A stretch of 64,000 nt of DNA. It comes from Microbispora corallina (GTDB lineage: Bacteria; Actinomycetota; Actinomycetes; Streptosporangiales; Streptosporangiaceae). A program made the position numbers and the translations under genes. Below the pieces are notes generated by a model. It was given only the letters and a program-made list of their open reading frames with translations, had not been told where the DNA came from and searched no databases. The stretch lies in NCBI RefSeq assembly GCF_016863035.1, contig NZ_BOOC01000010.1:1-64000 (forward strand). Direction: 5' to 3'. Positions 1 to 8,280 of this stretch are shown here, piece after piece. Each line of letters opens with the position of its first letter. Within the stretch, counting starts at the first letter, position 1.

Positions 1-15
1 CGGGCGAGGCAAGTG

Positions 16-606
16 TTACCGCGTGGCGCCGGGTTTCCAGAGGATCTCCTGGCCGGCTGACGCGATCCGGCACAGGATGAACATGAGGTCGGACAGGCGG
101 TTGAGGTAGGTCGCCGTCACCGGGTTCACGTCGTCGTGGGCCTCCAGCGCCGCCCAGGCCGACCGCTCTGCCCGCCGTACGATGGTGCGGGCGAGATGGA
201 GGAACGCCGTCGCCGGGGCGCCGCCGGGGAGGATGAAGCTGCGCAGCGGCGTGAGGGCGGCGTTGAAGAGGTCGCACTGCTCCTCAAGCCAGGCGACGTA
301 CGTCTCCTCGATCCGCAGCGGCGGGTACTCGGGGTCCTCCACGACCGGGGTGCACAGGTCCGCGCCGACGTCGAAGAGCTCGTTCTGCACGCGCGCCAGG
401 ACGGCCGTCACGTCCTCGGGCAGCCCGCCGGCGGCGAGGGCGACCCCGATGGCGGCGTTGGCCTCCTCGACGTCGGCGTACGCCGCCAGCCGGGCGTCGG
501 TCTTGCGCGTGCGGCTCATGTCGCCGAGAGCGGTCGTGCCGTCGTCGCCGGTCTTTGTGTAGATCTTCGACAGCACGACCGGCTTGTCGTTGTCAGCTCG
601 GGTCAT
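16..606 (-). CDS. Cob(I)yrinic acid a,c-diamide adenosyltransferase, PduO type
   Basis: This cytosolic enzyme (196 aa) transfers the adenosyl group of ATP to the cobalt of reduced corrinoid, making adenosylcobalamin. The N-terminal signature KIYTKTGDDGTTALGD (residues 14-29) and the ATP-binding helix RTIVRRAER (140-148) followed by NRLSDLMF (169-176) are typical of the PduO/MMAB family, and the length is normal. Adenosylcobalamin is the cofactor of the isobutyryl-CoA mutase subunit encoded at 23147. The epimerase and MeaB-type genes near 15-17 kb fit the same pathway, although the genes are not contiguous. The ORF is complete, with a TAA stop close to the window edge. Confidence 0.95.
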   Translation of the reverse strand: MTRADNDKPVVLSKIYTKTGDDGTTALGDMSRTRKTDARLAAYADVEEANAAIGVALAAGGLPEDVTAVLARVQNELFDVGADLCTPVVEDPEYPPLRIEETYVAWLEEQCDLFNAALTPLRSFILPGGAPATAFLHLARTIVRRAERSAWAALEAHDDVNPVTATYLNRLSDLMFILCRIASAGQEILWKPGATR

Positions 607-680
607 GCGCTCAGCGTAGCCACCGGCCCGGCTCCGCCCGCGCCGTCACCGCTCACGGCGGAGTGCGCGAACGGTCCGGG

Positions 681-1286
681 TCATGTGGCGAAGGTGCGGC
701 GGAAGATGTGCACGGACGCGTCGATCAGTTCGTCGATCGGCGGCGCCGGGTCGGCAAGCACCCACTCGATGAGCAACTCGGTGATGGCCCCGATGAGGCC
801 GAGCGCCAGCAGGTGCAGGTCGATGGGGAGCGTGTTGGGAAGCTCCTGCACCGAGCTCTCGATGATCTTCGTGAACGCGCTCACCGCGTTCTGCCGGGCG
901 CCGCTGAGCACGTCTCCCGCCCGCCGGACCTCCAGGTGCATGATGCGTGCCCGCCGCACGTCCTTGGTGACGAAGCGGACGTACTCCCCGATGCCGGCCA
1001 CGATCCGGTCGTCGAGGGTGGGCGGGGCGCTGTCGATGGCGCCGTTCACCGCGTCGAGCGTCTCGTCCACGCAGCGCTCGTACACGGCTCGCATGAGGTC
1101 CTCGCGACTGGAGAAGCACTCGTAGAAGGCGCGGTTGGAGATGCGGGCCGTGGAGCAGAGCCGCTCGATCGTGGTGGCGTGGAAGCCGGGATGGGCGAAG
1201 AGGGTGTAGGCCGCCGACACCAACCTTTCTCGACGGTCGGCCAGCCTTTCCGCGGCCGACATCCCCCGGTAATCCCGTCCCACCAC
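681..1286 (-). CDS. TetR family transcriptional regulator
   Basis: The protein is a 201-residue one-component repressor. The N-terminal 60 residues carry a TetR helix-turn-helix (TTIERLCSTARISNRAFYEC, about residues 38-57) preceded by the usual basic helix. The C-terminal ligand domain is predicted helical with no recognisable ligand signature. It lies downstream of a response-regulator gene on the same strand but 228 bp away, so it probably has its own promoter. The inverted repeat CTTGAC-N6-GTCAAG about 116 bp upstream is a candidate autoregulatory operator. Ligand and targets cannot be named from sequence. Confidence 0.9.
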   Translation of the reverse strand: MVGRDYRGMSAAERLADRRERLVSAAYTLFAHPGFHATTIERLCSTARISNRAFYECFSSREDLMRAVYERCVDETLDAVNGAIDSAPPTLDDRIVAGIGEYVRFVTKDVRRARIMHLEVRRAGDVLSGARQNAVSAFTKIIESSVQELPNTLPIDLHLLALGLIGAITELLIEWVLADPAPPIDELIDASVHIFRRTFAT

Positions 1287-1401
1287 TTTTCACCTCACGT
1301 TGTCATGGCCCCCCCAGAACTCACCATTATGAACGCAAGATCCTTTATGCGGAAGTGCCGTGAAATCAGCAGCTCCCGGTCATGCCAAAGACGCTGGTCA
1401 G

Positions 1402-1419
1402 CTTGACAGCCCCGTCAAG
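1402..1419. promoter_or_regulatory. Inverted repeat, candidate TetR operator
   Basis: CTTGAC and GTCAAG form a perfect 6-bp inverted repeat around a 6-bp spacer, in the relatively AT-rich intergenic stretch 1287-1514 upstream of the TetR gene. A second small palindrome, TGCAATTGCA, sits at 1458-1467. Size and location fit a repressor site; binding is inferred only. Confidence 0.4.
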
Positions 1420-1514
1420 TATGTTTCAAATTGAGCGCAGTTACTCCACCCGGTCTGTGCAATTGCATTTGCATGTGATTCGGCAAGAGCAGGTGGTAAG
1501 CCCCTCAACGAGGG

Positions 1515-2168
1515 TCACAGCAGACCCCGGTCGAGGGCCGTGGTGACGGCCGCCGTCCGGTCGGAGACGCCCAGCTTGCCGAAGATCCGCAGCAGGTGGG
1601 TCTTCACCGTGGTCTCGCTGATGAACAGCTCCCTGCCGATCTCGGCGTTGGTCAGTCCCCGCGCGACCAGGGCGAGCACCTCGGTCTCGCGCCTGGACAG
1701 CGACCCGCCGGGAGGCGTCCGCAGCCGTGTCACGAGCCGGGTCGCGACCGAGGGGGACAGCACGGTCTCGCCGCGCACCGCCGCCGCCACCGCCGTGAGC
1801 AGGTCGGCGCGGGAGGTGTCCTTGAGCAGGTAGCCGGCGGCGCCCGCCTCCACGGCGCGGATGATGTCCTGGTCGTTCTCGTACGTCGTCAGCACGATCA
1901 CCCGGGCGTCCGGGTGGCCGGCCAGGATCCGTGTGGTCGCGCTCACGCCGTCGCCGCCCGGCATGCGCAGATCCATCAGCACGACGTCGGGCCGCAACGC
2001 CGCCGCCCGGGCCACGGCCTCGTCGCCCGAGCCGGCCTCCCCGGCGACCGCGACCCCGTCGGCCGACTCCAGCATGCCGCGCAGCCCCTCCCGTACGACG
2101 GGATGGTCGTCCACGATCAGCACCCGGATCACGGCGGCGTCTTCCATCTCGTTCCTCGCCGTGCTCAT
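1515..2168 (-). CDS. LuxR/NarL-type response regulator
   Basis: This is a 217-residue two-component response regulator. The receiver domain occupies about residues 13-130, with the acidic pair D20/D21, phosphoacceptor D66 (VVLMDLRMP) and the conserved lysine in LLKDTS. The C-terminal LuxR-type HTH (LSRRETEVLALVARGLTNAE) covers about 150-215. Its start codon overlaps the stop of the upstream histidine kinase by 4 bp (ATGA), so the pair is translationally coupled. The adjacent ABC exporter genes in the same operon are its likely targets or signal source, for example antibiotic or cell-envelope stress sensing, but the stimulus is unknown. Confidence 0.95.
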   Translation of the reverse strand: MSTARNEMEDAAVIRVLIVDDHPVVREGLRGMLESADGVAVAGEAGSGDEAVARAAALRPDVVLMDLRMPGGDGVSATTRILAGHPDARVIVLTTYENDQDIIRAVEAGAAGYLLKDTSRADLLTAVAAAVRGETVLSPSVATRLVTRLRTPPGGSLSRRETEVLALVARGLTNAEIGRELFISETTVKTHLLRIFGKLGVSDRTAAVTTALDRGLL

Positions 2169-3382
2169 GGGGCGGCCGGCAGCGTCACGGTCAGCGTGGT
2201 GCCGTCGCCCGGGGCGCTGTCCACGCCGAGCGAGCCGCCCTCCTGCTCCACCCGGGTGCGCATGGCCCGCAGGCCGAACCCGTGGGCCGTCCCGGCGTCG
2301 AACCCGCCCCCGTCGTCGCGCACCCCCATCCGCACATCCGCCTCGCCGTACGCGAGCGAGACCGTCACGGACGACGCGCCGGCATGCCTGCGGACGTTCG
2401 CGAGGCCCTCCTGGGCGGCCCGGACCAGCACGACCTCGACGTTCGGGGGAAGCGGCCGGGACCGCCCCGACGTGGTGAACGCCGCCTCGACGCCGAGTTC
2501 CTCGCCGAGCCGCGCGGTGACCCGGCGCAGCGCCTCCTCAAGCGTCGAGCCGTCCAGCGGGGGCGGGCTGAGCGCGGCGATCAGGGCCCGGGCCTCGGCC
2601 AGGTTCTCCCGGGCCGTCTGGACGGCGAGGCCGAGGTGCCGTGTGGGGTCGGGCTGCGCCTGGGCGGCCTGGATCAGCATGATGATGCTGGTCAGACCCT
2701 GGGCCAGGGTGTCGTGGATCTCGCCGGCAAGCCGTTCCCGCTCGGCCAGCGCGCCCCGCTCGGCGTACAGCCGGGCCGCCTCCGCCCGGCTGGCCTCGAG
2801 TTCGGCGATGAGCTGGGCGCGTTCGGCGCTCTGGGCGATGATCCGGGAGATCCACGGCCCGAAGACCAGCGTGAACGTCAGGACGACCGCGGCCGACGCG
2901 CCGAACAGCAGGACGCGGGCCGGCCCGGCCCCGGGCGCGGTCAGGAACCGGATCGCCGGTGCGACGTTGAGCACGATCACGGCCCCGGCGGCCGTCCGGG
3001 TGCCGAGCGTCATGAACGCCTGCGGGCACAGGGCGAACAGCGCGAACGACGCGGACGGGCTCAGCACGGTCGCCGGTACGAACGTGACGAGGACGACGGC
3101 CCAGTAGGCGAGGGCACGCCGCCCGCCGTCCTCGTCCTCGAGGATCGCGGGCCGTCCCAGCAGCACGTACGCGACCACGTCGACGACGAGCAGCGCGACG
3201 CTCACGCCGCGGGTGACCGGCGAAGGGCCGTCGCCGACGACCACGAAGAGCACAGCCACCGCCACGGAGAGGCCGAACAGCACCTCCCAGCCCCGGAGGG
3301 CCTCCCACGCGTGCGGCCCCGGCGTCGCCGGGCCGGCGGCGTCCTGGGACCGGCACTCGCCGGCGGTCGTGACCCCGGTCAT
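2165..3382 (-). CDS. Sensor histidine kinase (HisKA_3/HATPase)
   Basis: The protein is a 405-residue membrane sensor kinase. The N-terminal half has about five to six hydrophobic segments (residues 33-180) with almost no extracytoplasmic loop, resembling intramembrane-sensing kinases. It is followed by a short coiled coil and the dimerisation helix with phosphoacceptor H223 (GEIHDTLAQGL). The HATPase domain follows, with EGLANVRRHAG as N box and DDGGGFD and GFGLRAMR as G boxes. The chosen ATG (3380-3382) overlaps the permease stop by 4 bp, and its own stop overlaps the response regulator start by 4 bp. It is the third gene of the ATPase-permease-kinase-regulator operon and probably senses the export substrate or envelope damage. 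Confidence 0.93.
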   Translation of the reverse strand: MTGVTTAGECRSQDAAGPATPGPHAWEALRGWEVLFGLSVAVAVLFVVVGDGPSPVTRGVSVALLVVDVVAYVLLGRPAILEDEDGGRRALAYWAVVLVTFVPATVLSPSASFALFALCPQAFMTLGTRTAAGAVIVLNVAPAIRFLTAPGAGPARVLLFGASAAVVLTFTLVFGPWISRIIAQSAERAQLIAELEASRAEAARLYAERGALAERERLAGEIHDTLAQGLTSIIMLIQAAQAQPDPTRHLGLAVQTARENLAEARALIAALSPPPLDGSTLEEALRRVTARLGEELGVEAAFTTSGRSRPLPPNVEVVLVRAAQEGLANVRRHAGASSVTVSLAYGEADVRMGVRDDGGGFDAGTAHGFGLRAMRTRVEQEGGSLGVDSAPGDGTTLTVTLPAAP

Positions 3383-4224
3383 CCGTCCCGCCGGCCCTTC
3401 CACCGGAACGTGGTCAGGCACAGGACCAGGCCGCCGACCAGCCAGGCCGCCAGGACCAGGGCGACCCGGTCCAGCTCGTACGACTTGGCCAGCTCCAGGG
3501 AGGCCCCCGCGTCCCCCAGGAACACGGACCGGAAGCCCTGGCACATCCACTTGAGGGGGAACAGGGACGCCACGTTGATCAGCCAGGGCGGCATCTGGGT
3601 GAACGGGATGAACACCCCCGAGATGAACTGCAGCACCACGAACGGCATGCTGATCACGGCGGCCGCGCTCTTGGCCGAACGGGGCAGGCTGCTCGCGGCG
3701 ACGCCGAGCAGGGCCGAGGCCGACACGCCGAGCACGAACACCCAGGCGAAGGTGAGCCAGCCGGAGACCTCGCCGGGCAGCTTCAGGTCGTACAGCGCCA
3801 CCCCGATGGCGAGCAGGATCGCGACCTCGAGGAACGCGATCACCAGGACGTTGACCACCTTGCCGATGAAGTAGGCCGCGCGGGGCATGGGCGTGCCGGC
3901 GAGCCGCTTGAGCGTGCCGTCGTCGCGGTCGCCGGCGATGCCGATCCCGAGGCTCTGGAACCCCGCTCCCATCACGCCGGCGCCGATGAGCCCGGCCGTG
4001 TAGAGCTGGGAGAACGTGATGCCGGTGCCCGCGAGGCCGCCGGAGAAGATCGAGCCGAACAGCACGAGGAGGATGATCGGGAAGGAGAACGTGAAGACGA
4101 CGGCGTCCTTCTCCCGGAAGAACATCTTCGTCTCGACGGCGCCGCGGGCAAGGCCGAGCGCGAGCGTCGACGGCATGCGGGCGGGGGCGGCCGCCGGGGC
4201 GACGGCCTGGGCGATGTCGGTCAT
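3379..4224 (-). CDS. ABC-2 type exporter permease
   Basis: This 281-residue integral membrane protein has about six transmembrane segments (for example VFTFSFPIILLVLFGSIFSG and VVLQFISGVFIPF) and a cytoplasmic N terminus. The pattern is that of the ABC-2/DrrB permease family that exports drugs, lipids or polysaccharides. The ATPase gene lies 18 bp upstream and the kinase start overlaps its stop. In actinomycetes such permease, ATPase and two-component sets often give antibiotic resistance, but the substrate here cannot be read from sequence. Confidence 0.93.
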   Translation of the reverse strand: MTDIAQAVAPAAAPARMPSTLALGLARGAVETKMFFREKDAVVFTFSFPIILLVLFGSIFSGGLAGTGITFSQLYTAGLIGAGVMGAGFQSLGIGIAGDRDDGTLKRLAGTPMPRAAYFIGKVVNVLVIAFLEVAILLAIGVALYDLKLPGEVSGWLTFAWVFVLGVSASALLGVAASSLPRSAKSAAAVISMPFVVLQFISGVFIPFTQMPPWLINVASLFPLKWMCQGFRSVFLGDAGASLELAKSYELDRVALVLAAWLVGGLVLCLTTFRWKGRRDG

Positions 4225-4242
4225 GGGGGTGTGCTCCGCTGG

Positions 4243-5073
4243 TCAGGAGGGGTGCTCGATGAGCCGGAGGTAGACGTCCTCCAGCGTGGGACGGGTGACC
4301 GACAGGCCGGGGACCTCGCCGCCGTACCGCCGGCCGAGCTCGGCAACGGTCGCGGTCGGGGTGTCGGTCTCGACCGTGCCCTCCGACCACGCGACGCGGG
4401 CCTTGGCGGTGGCCCGGCCGCCCAGCGTGGCGGGGTCGCCGAGGGCGACGACCTGGCCGCGCGCGACGACCGCGACCCGGTCGGCCAGTGTCTCGGCCTC
4501 CTCCAGGTAGTGGGTGGTGAGCACGATCGTGGTGCCGTCGTGGGCCAGGTTCTCGATGAGGTCCCAGAACTGCCGCCGGGCCTCCGGGTCGAACCCGGTG
4601 GTGGGCTCGTCGAGGAACAGCAGCTCGGGCCGCCCGACCAGGCCGAGCGCGACGTCGACGCGCCGCCGCTGGCCGCCGGACAGCTGGCGGACCCGCTTGC
4701 CCGCGCTCTCCGTGAGGCCCACCTGGGCGATCACCTCGTCCGCGTCGCGCGGCGAGGGGTAGTAGCGCGCGAAGTGCCGCACGGTCTCGCGGACGGTCAG
4801 CTCGGCCGCGTCGTTGGCGGTCTGCAGGACGATCCCGATGCGCGAACGCCACTCCCGGGTGGGCCGGGCCGGATCGGCGCCGAGCACCGAGACCTCCCCG
4901 GAGTCGCGCGAGCGGTAACCCTCCAGGATCTCGACCGTGGTGGACTTGCCCGCGCCGTTGGGCCCGAGGATGGCGAACACCTCTCCCTGCTCGATGTCCA
5001 GGTCGAGACCGGCGACCGCCTGGACGTCGCCGTACCGCTTCGTCAGCCCGCGGACGTGAATGGCCTGTTTCAT
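4243..5073 (-). CDS. ABC transporter ATP-binding protein (DrrA-like)
   Basis: The protein is a 276-residue ATPase subunit of an ABC-2 exporter. Walker A GPNGAGKST is near residue 38, the ABC signature LSGGQRRRVDVALGL near 135, and Walker B LLFLDEPTTGFD near 155, followed by the H-loop TTHYLEE. The C-terminal 60 residues form the regulatory extension seen in DrrA-type ATPases. It is the first gene of the minus-strand operon that continues with permease, kinase and response regulator. Start and length match the family. Confidence 0.95.
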   Translation of the reverse strand: MKQAIHVRGLTKRYGDVQAVAGLDLDIEQGEVFAILGPNGAGKSTTVEILEGYRSRDSGEVSVLGADPARPTREWRSRIGIVLQTANDAAELTVRETVRHFARYYPSPRDADEVIAQVGLTESAGKRVRQLSGGQRRRVDVALGLVGRPELLFLDEPTTGFDPEARRQFWDLIENLAHDGTTIVLTTHYLEEAETLADRVAVVARGQVVALGDPATLGGRATAKARVAWSEGTVETDTPTATVAELGRRYGGEVPGLSVTRPTLEDVYLRLIEHPS

Positions 5074-5161
5074 GCCTCAAGGGTCCACGGTTGCCGGCCC
5101 CCGTGGCACCCCCGACCGGATGAACGCCGTGTCCTCCGAACGATGGACACGCGATCGGGAC

Positions 5162-5836
5162 CTAGAAGAGCGTGGGGTTCTCCGGCTCGATGCCGCGCAG
5201 GGCGTCGTAGTCGAGCGTGACGCACTCGATGCCGCGGTCGGCGGCGAGCACCCGGGCCTGCGGCTTGATCTCCTGAGCCGCGAAGATGCCCTTGACGGGG
5301 GAGAGCCGGGGGTCGCGGTTGAGCAGCTCCAGGTAGCGCGTCAGCTGCTCGACGCCGTCGATGTCGCCGCGCCGCTTGATCTCGACGGCCACCGTCCCGC
5401 CGAGGTGGTCGCGGCACAGGATGTCCACCGGCCCGATGGCCGTCATGTACTCCCGGCGCACCAGGCTCCAGCCGTCGCCCAGCGTGGTGATGTGCTCGGC
5501 CAGGAGCTCCTGGAGGTGGGCCTCCACGCCGTCCTTGATGAGCCCGGGGTCGACGCCCAGCTCGTGGCTGGAGTCGTGGAGGACCTCGTCGATCGTCAGC
5601 ACCAGCTTCTCGCCGGTCTTGCCGTGGACGACCGACCAGGTGATCGCGCCGTCGATCGTCTCCTCGCGGACCTTGCACGGCGGGTTCATCCAGTTCAGCG
5701 GCTTGAACGCCCGGTCGTCGGCATGGATCGACACAGAGCCGTCCGCCTTCATCAGGATGAGCCGGGGCGCCATCGGGAGATGGGCCGTCAGCCTCCCCAC
5801 GTAATCCACGCTGCACCGCGCGATGACCAGCCGCAT
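5162..5836 (-). CDS. nucS: Mismatch-specific endonuclease NucS/EndoMS
   Basis: NucS cleaves both strands at mismatched bases and replaces MutS/MutL in most actinobacteria, which fits the apparent lineage. The protein has 224 residues: an N-terminal beta-rich DNA-binding and dimerisation domain (1-115) and a C-terminal RecB-like nuclease domain with the PD-(D/E)xK residues D138, E152 and K154 (GPVDIL ... VEIKRRG). It ends in a hydrophobic ENPTLF tail, which resembles a sliding-clamp-binding motif; that role is inferred. It is monocistronic, with a hairpin separating it from the upstream GNAT gene. Confidence 0.95.
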   Translation of the reverse strand: MRLVIARCSVDYVGRLTAHLPMAPRLILMKADGSVSIHADDRAFKPLNWMNPPCKVREETIDGAITWSVVHGKTGEKLVLTIDEVLHDSSHELGVDPGLIKDGVEAHLQELLAEHITTLGDGWSLVRREYMTAIGPVDILCRDHLGGTVAVEIKRRGDIDGVEQLTRYLELLNRDPRLSPVKGIFAAQEIKPQARVLAADRGIECVTLDYDALRGIEPENPTLF

Positions 5837-5920
5837 GGGGCAAGGCTAGCCGGTCCCGATCGCCAGAGAGGCCCCCATGGCGTGGGACCCCCACAGGTCG
5901 ATCAACTCGGCCATGCGCGC

Positions 5921-5956
5921 CACCGCCGTCGTCCGTGTCGTGCGACGACGGTGGTG
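5921..5956 (-). terminator. Hairpin between GNAT gene and nucS
   Basis: CACCGCCGTCGTC (5921-5933) and GACGACGGTGGTG (5944-5956) pair over 12 of 13 bases around a 10-nt loop, just downstream of the GNAT gene stop. There is no U tract, as is common for high-GC actinomycete terminators. Confidence 0.5.
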
Positions 5957-5989
5957 GCCAGGGTCAGGACGTCCTTCCGGGCTTCCCGG

Positions 5990-6763
5990 TCAGTGCTCCT
6001 CCGCCGGATCGAACTGGAACAGGCGGTAGTGGGAGATGGTCCTGAACCCGATCCGCTCGTAGACTGGCCGGCCCTCCGCGCTCGCCTGGAGCGTGGCGAC
6101 GTCCAGACCGGCTGACCGTGCGACCCGCAGCGACTCCAGCGTGAGGGCCGTCGCCACGCCACGGCGCCGGTAGTTCTCATCGGTGGCGATGCAGTAGAGC
6201 GCCGCGACGTCCCCGCTCAGCGACACGACCGCCGTCCCGACGGTCTTCCCGTCGAGGACGCCGGCGAGATGGATCAGCTCAGGATCCCGCGACAGGTACT
6301 CCATGTGACGCTCGGCCATCGCGTCGGCGGCGTCCCGCGGGAAGCCGAGCGGCCCGGCGTACGCGTTCACCAGGTCCCGCATGCCCGGCCGGTCGGTGAC
6401 GTGCCGGATCGTCAGGCCTTGGGGAATCGGCAGTTCCACCACGTCGGTGAGGTCCGCCGCCATGACGGGCATCTGGCTGATCTGTTCGGCGCCGTGAGCG
6501 ACGAGGTGATCGGCCACCTTCTCGTCGCTGTCGCCTCCGACCCACCACGCCCACGACGACCCGGCCAGCCGCTGCTTCGCCTCGGTGACCGCCTCGTCGA
6601 ACGGGTGGTTCCGCACATGCATGACTCCGTTGAAGAGCACGTGCGGGATGTCCGAACGGTAGATCGACGGGTCGGCGTCAGGATCGTCGCCGGCCCAACC
6701 GGTCCAGAACCGCCGGTTCGCGGCCAGCTGGGGCTCTAGGTCATCGATGGAGTGTCGTGTCAT
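5990..6763 (-). CDS. GNAT family N-acetyltransferase
   Basis: This is a 257-residue acetyl-CoA-dependent transferase. The C-terminal half carries the GNAT fold with the acetyl-CoA pyrophosphate loop YRRRGVATALTLESLR and the final strand YERIGFRTISHYRLF. The N-terminal half is a second, weaker domain with no clear motif, so this may be a two-domain GNAT. I chose the ATG at 6763 (MTRHSIDDLEP), because the upstream extension lacks coding character. It lies 48 bp downstream of the sigma-factor gene on the same strand and may be cotranscribed with it. Substrate unknown. Confidence 0.85.
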   Translation of the reverse strand: MTRHSIDDLEPQLAANRRFWTGWAGDDPDADPSIYRSDIPHVLFNGVMHVRNHPFDEAVTEAKQRLAGSSWAWWVGGDSDEKVADHLVAHGAEQISQMPVMAADLTDVVELPIPQGLTIRHVTDRPGMRDLVNAYAGPLGFPRDAADAMAERHMEYLSRDPELIHLAGVLDGKTVGTAVVSLSGDVAALYCIATDENYRRRGVATALTLESLRVARSAGLDVATLQASAEGRPVYERIGFRTISHYRLFQFDPAEEH

Positions 6764-6811
6764 GCCAACGTGACGCGGGCCGGAGGCACGAAAGTTCGAT
6801 CCCATGCCCGT

Positions 6812-7792
6812 TCACCCCGAGTGATCTGAGTCACACACACGTGCCGGGCGCGGAGCATGGAAGAGACGCACCGACTGGATCCGGCCCTCCGACTCTCTGA
6901 GCAGCCAGGTAGCCGCGGGAGGACAGTGGTCCGGGTCCTCCGGGGGGTTGACGAACTGGTTCTCCCAGACGGTGATGTCAGGGCCCGCGACGACGTTCGT
7001 CACGCGGTATCGGACGCCGTCGGCGTAGTCGGAGGCGAAGGCCTCGAACAGCGAGGAGAGACCGATCCGCCGGTCGCCCTTCGGCCAGATGATCTCGGCG
7101 TAGGGCGACCACCGCCCGCCGAAGAACGCCTGCGGCGTGGCGGACGGGACCGACGACAGCAGCGCGATCGCCTCCTCACGGCGTTCGGCCGTCAGCGCTC
7201 CGACGTCGCGATGCCGCCCGGCGACCGTTTCGGGTAGTGCCTCGGCGAGCCGCCTCCGTGCCTCGCTGAGGCGGCTCCGCACCGTTCCCACCGGGACGCC
7301 ACACGCACGCGCGATCTCCTGATAGGAGTTCATCCGCGTGAAGTACCGCAGAATCGCGGCATCACGCAGGGCCGGGGTCAGCCCCATCAAGCCGTCCCAG
7401 ATCCAGTCGCGCGTCGCGTGACGCTCGATGATCTCAGCGGGATCGTCGGCACAGGCCATCAGGGCCGAGTCGTCGGGAAGACCCACGGGAACCGGCAGCC
7501 TGGTCCGAAGCCGGACGATGCAGTTGTTGCGGACGATCGCCTTGAGCCAGGGCCCGGCCGCGGCGGGGTCACGCAGGTCCGTCAGCCGGGCCATGGCCGT
7601 GATGGCGGCGTCCTGGCAGACGTCCTCGGCATCGGCGCCGTTTCCGAGGATTCGGTAGGCGACGGCGTACATCCCGGCGTAATGAATCGTGAGTAGGAGT
7701 CCGAGGCTTTGCAGATCACCTTGCTGTGCCGCACGGGCTAGATCGATCTGAGCATGTGCAGCGGCTTCCGACCGCTTTCGTCCCGACGACAT
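6812..7792 (-). CDS. ECF-type sigma factor with SnoaL-like C-terminal domain
   Basis: The protein has 326 residues. Sigma region 2 spans about residues 15-90 (YAVAYRILGNGADAEDVCQDA) and region 4 about 120-180 (LRDAAILRYFTRMNSYQEIA, then VPVGTVRSRLSEARRRLAEA). The remaining 130 residues resemble an NTF2/SnoaL-like domain, as in SigJ-like and some other ECF groups, where the tail modulates activity in place of an anti-sigma factor. No anti-sigma gene is adjacent, which fits. The ATG at 7792 is preferred over an upstream in-frame start because the extra 26 residues are low quality. The downstream GNAT gene is a possible target. Confidence 0.88.
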   Translation of the reverse strand: MSSGRKRSEAAAHAQIDLARAAQQGDLQSLGLLLTIHYAGMYAVAYRILGNGADAEDVCQDAAITAMARLTDLRDPAAAGPWLKAIVRNNCIVRLRTRLPVPVGLPDDSALMACADDPAEIIERHATRDWIWDGLMGLTPALRDAAILRYFTRMNSYQEIARACGVPVGTVRSRLSEARRRLAEALPETVAGRHRDVGALTAERREEAIALLSSVPSATPQAFFGGRWSPYAEIIWPKGDRRIGLSSLFEAFASDYADGVRYRVTNVVAGPDITVWENQFVNPPEDPDHCPPAATWLLRESEGRIQSVRLFHAPRPARVCDSDHSG

Positions 7793-7866
7793 GGCGTGAA
7801 ATCTAGCAGCGCTCACCGCATGGTCTGCCCTGGGCGGAAGACGATGGCGCCGAGCCCGGCCTGACC

Positions 7867-8028
7867 TCAATCCCGATCGAATTCGATGAGCCCATATAGC
7901 GCGGACTTTCTCGGCAGCCCGTGCCGGCGGGAGGGGCCGCGGGGGACGGACTCCAGCTCGGCCAGGGCGGCCTCGTGCTCCTTCATCGCCCTGATGGCGG
8001 CGTTCGCGCCGGCGCCTCCCGGCTTCAT
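7867..8028 (-). other. Possible small or remnant ORF (53 aa)
   Basis: A 53-codon frame starts with ATG at 8028 and has a plausible helical stretch (AAIRAMKEHEAALAELESV) with good codon use, but no ribosome binding site. Immediately upstream another minus-strand frame ends at 8045 (AKAAEAKSRYMKFWERNS) and also looks protein-like, but it has no start codon. Together they could be the remains of a decayed gene. I recognise neither. Confidence 0.25.
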
Positions 8029-8280
8029 GCCGACAGGTACGTCTTCAGGAATTCCGCTCCCAGAATTTCATGTATCGGCTTTTCGCCTCGGCGGCCTTGG
8101 CGGAGGAAGAGGTCTCCGGCGAATCGTCGGGGAGTTTCCGTATGGCCGAACCGAGTAATACCTCTCAGTGCACGGGCGGAAAATCACGCCGACGAACCGG
8201 TCGTTTCCATCAGGATGAGCCAGGGCGCCAACCCCACCGGGGGTGGGGCGGCCCGGCGGCACTCTGGGAGACTGGCTGCC
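7870..8280. other. Intergenic region without a confident gene
   Basis: This 410-bp interval between the divergent sigma-factor and hydroxyacyl-CoA dehydrogenase genes is less GC-rich in its middle part than its surroundings. Apart from the two small minus-strand frames described separately, I see no gene. It must contain both promoters, but no convincing -35/-10 pair stood out. Confidence 0.5.

Noticed and set aside
2165-5080. A single 971-codon frame spanning kinase, permease and ATPase
   Set aside because: Only the part from 3382 down reads as a kinase. Upstream it is an out-of-frame translation of the permease and ATPase genes, which have their own motifs.
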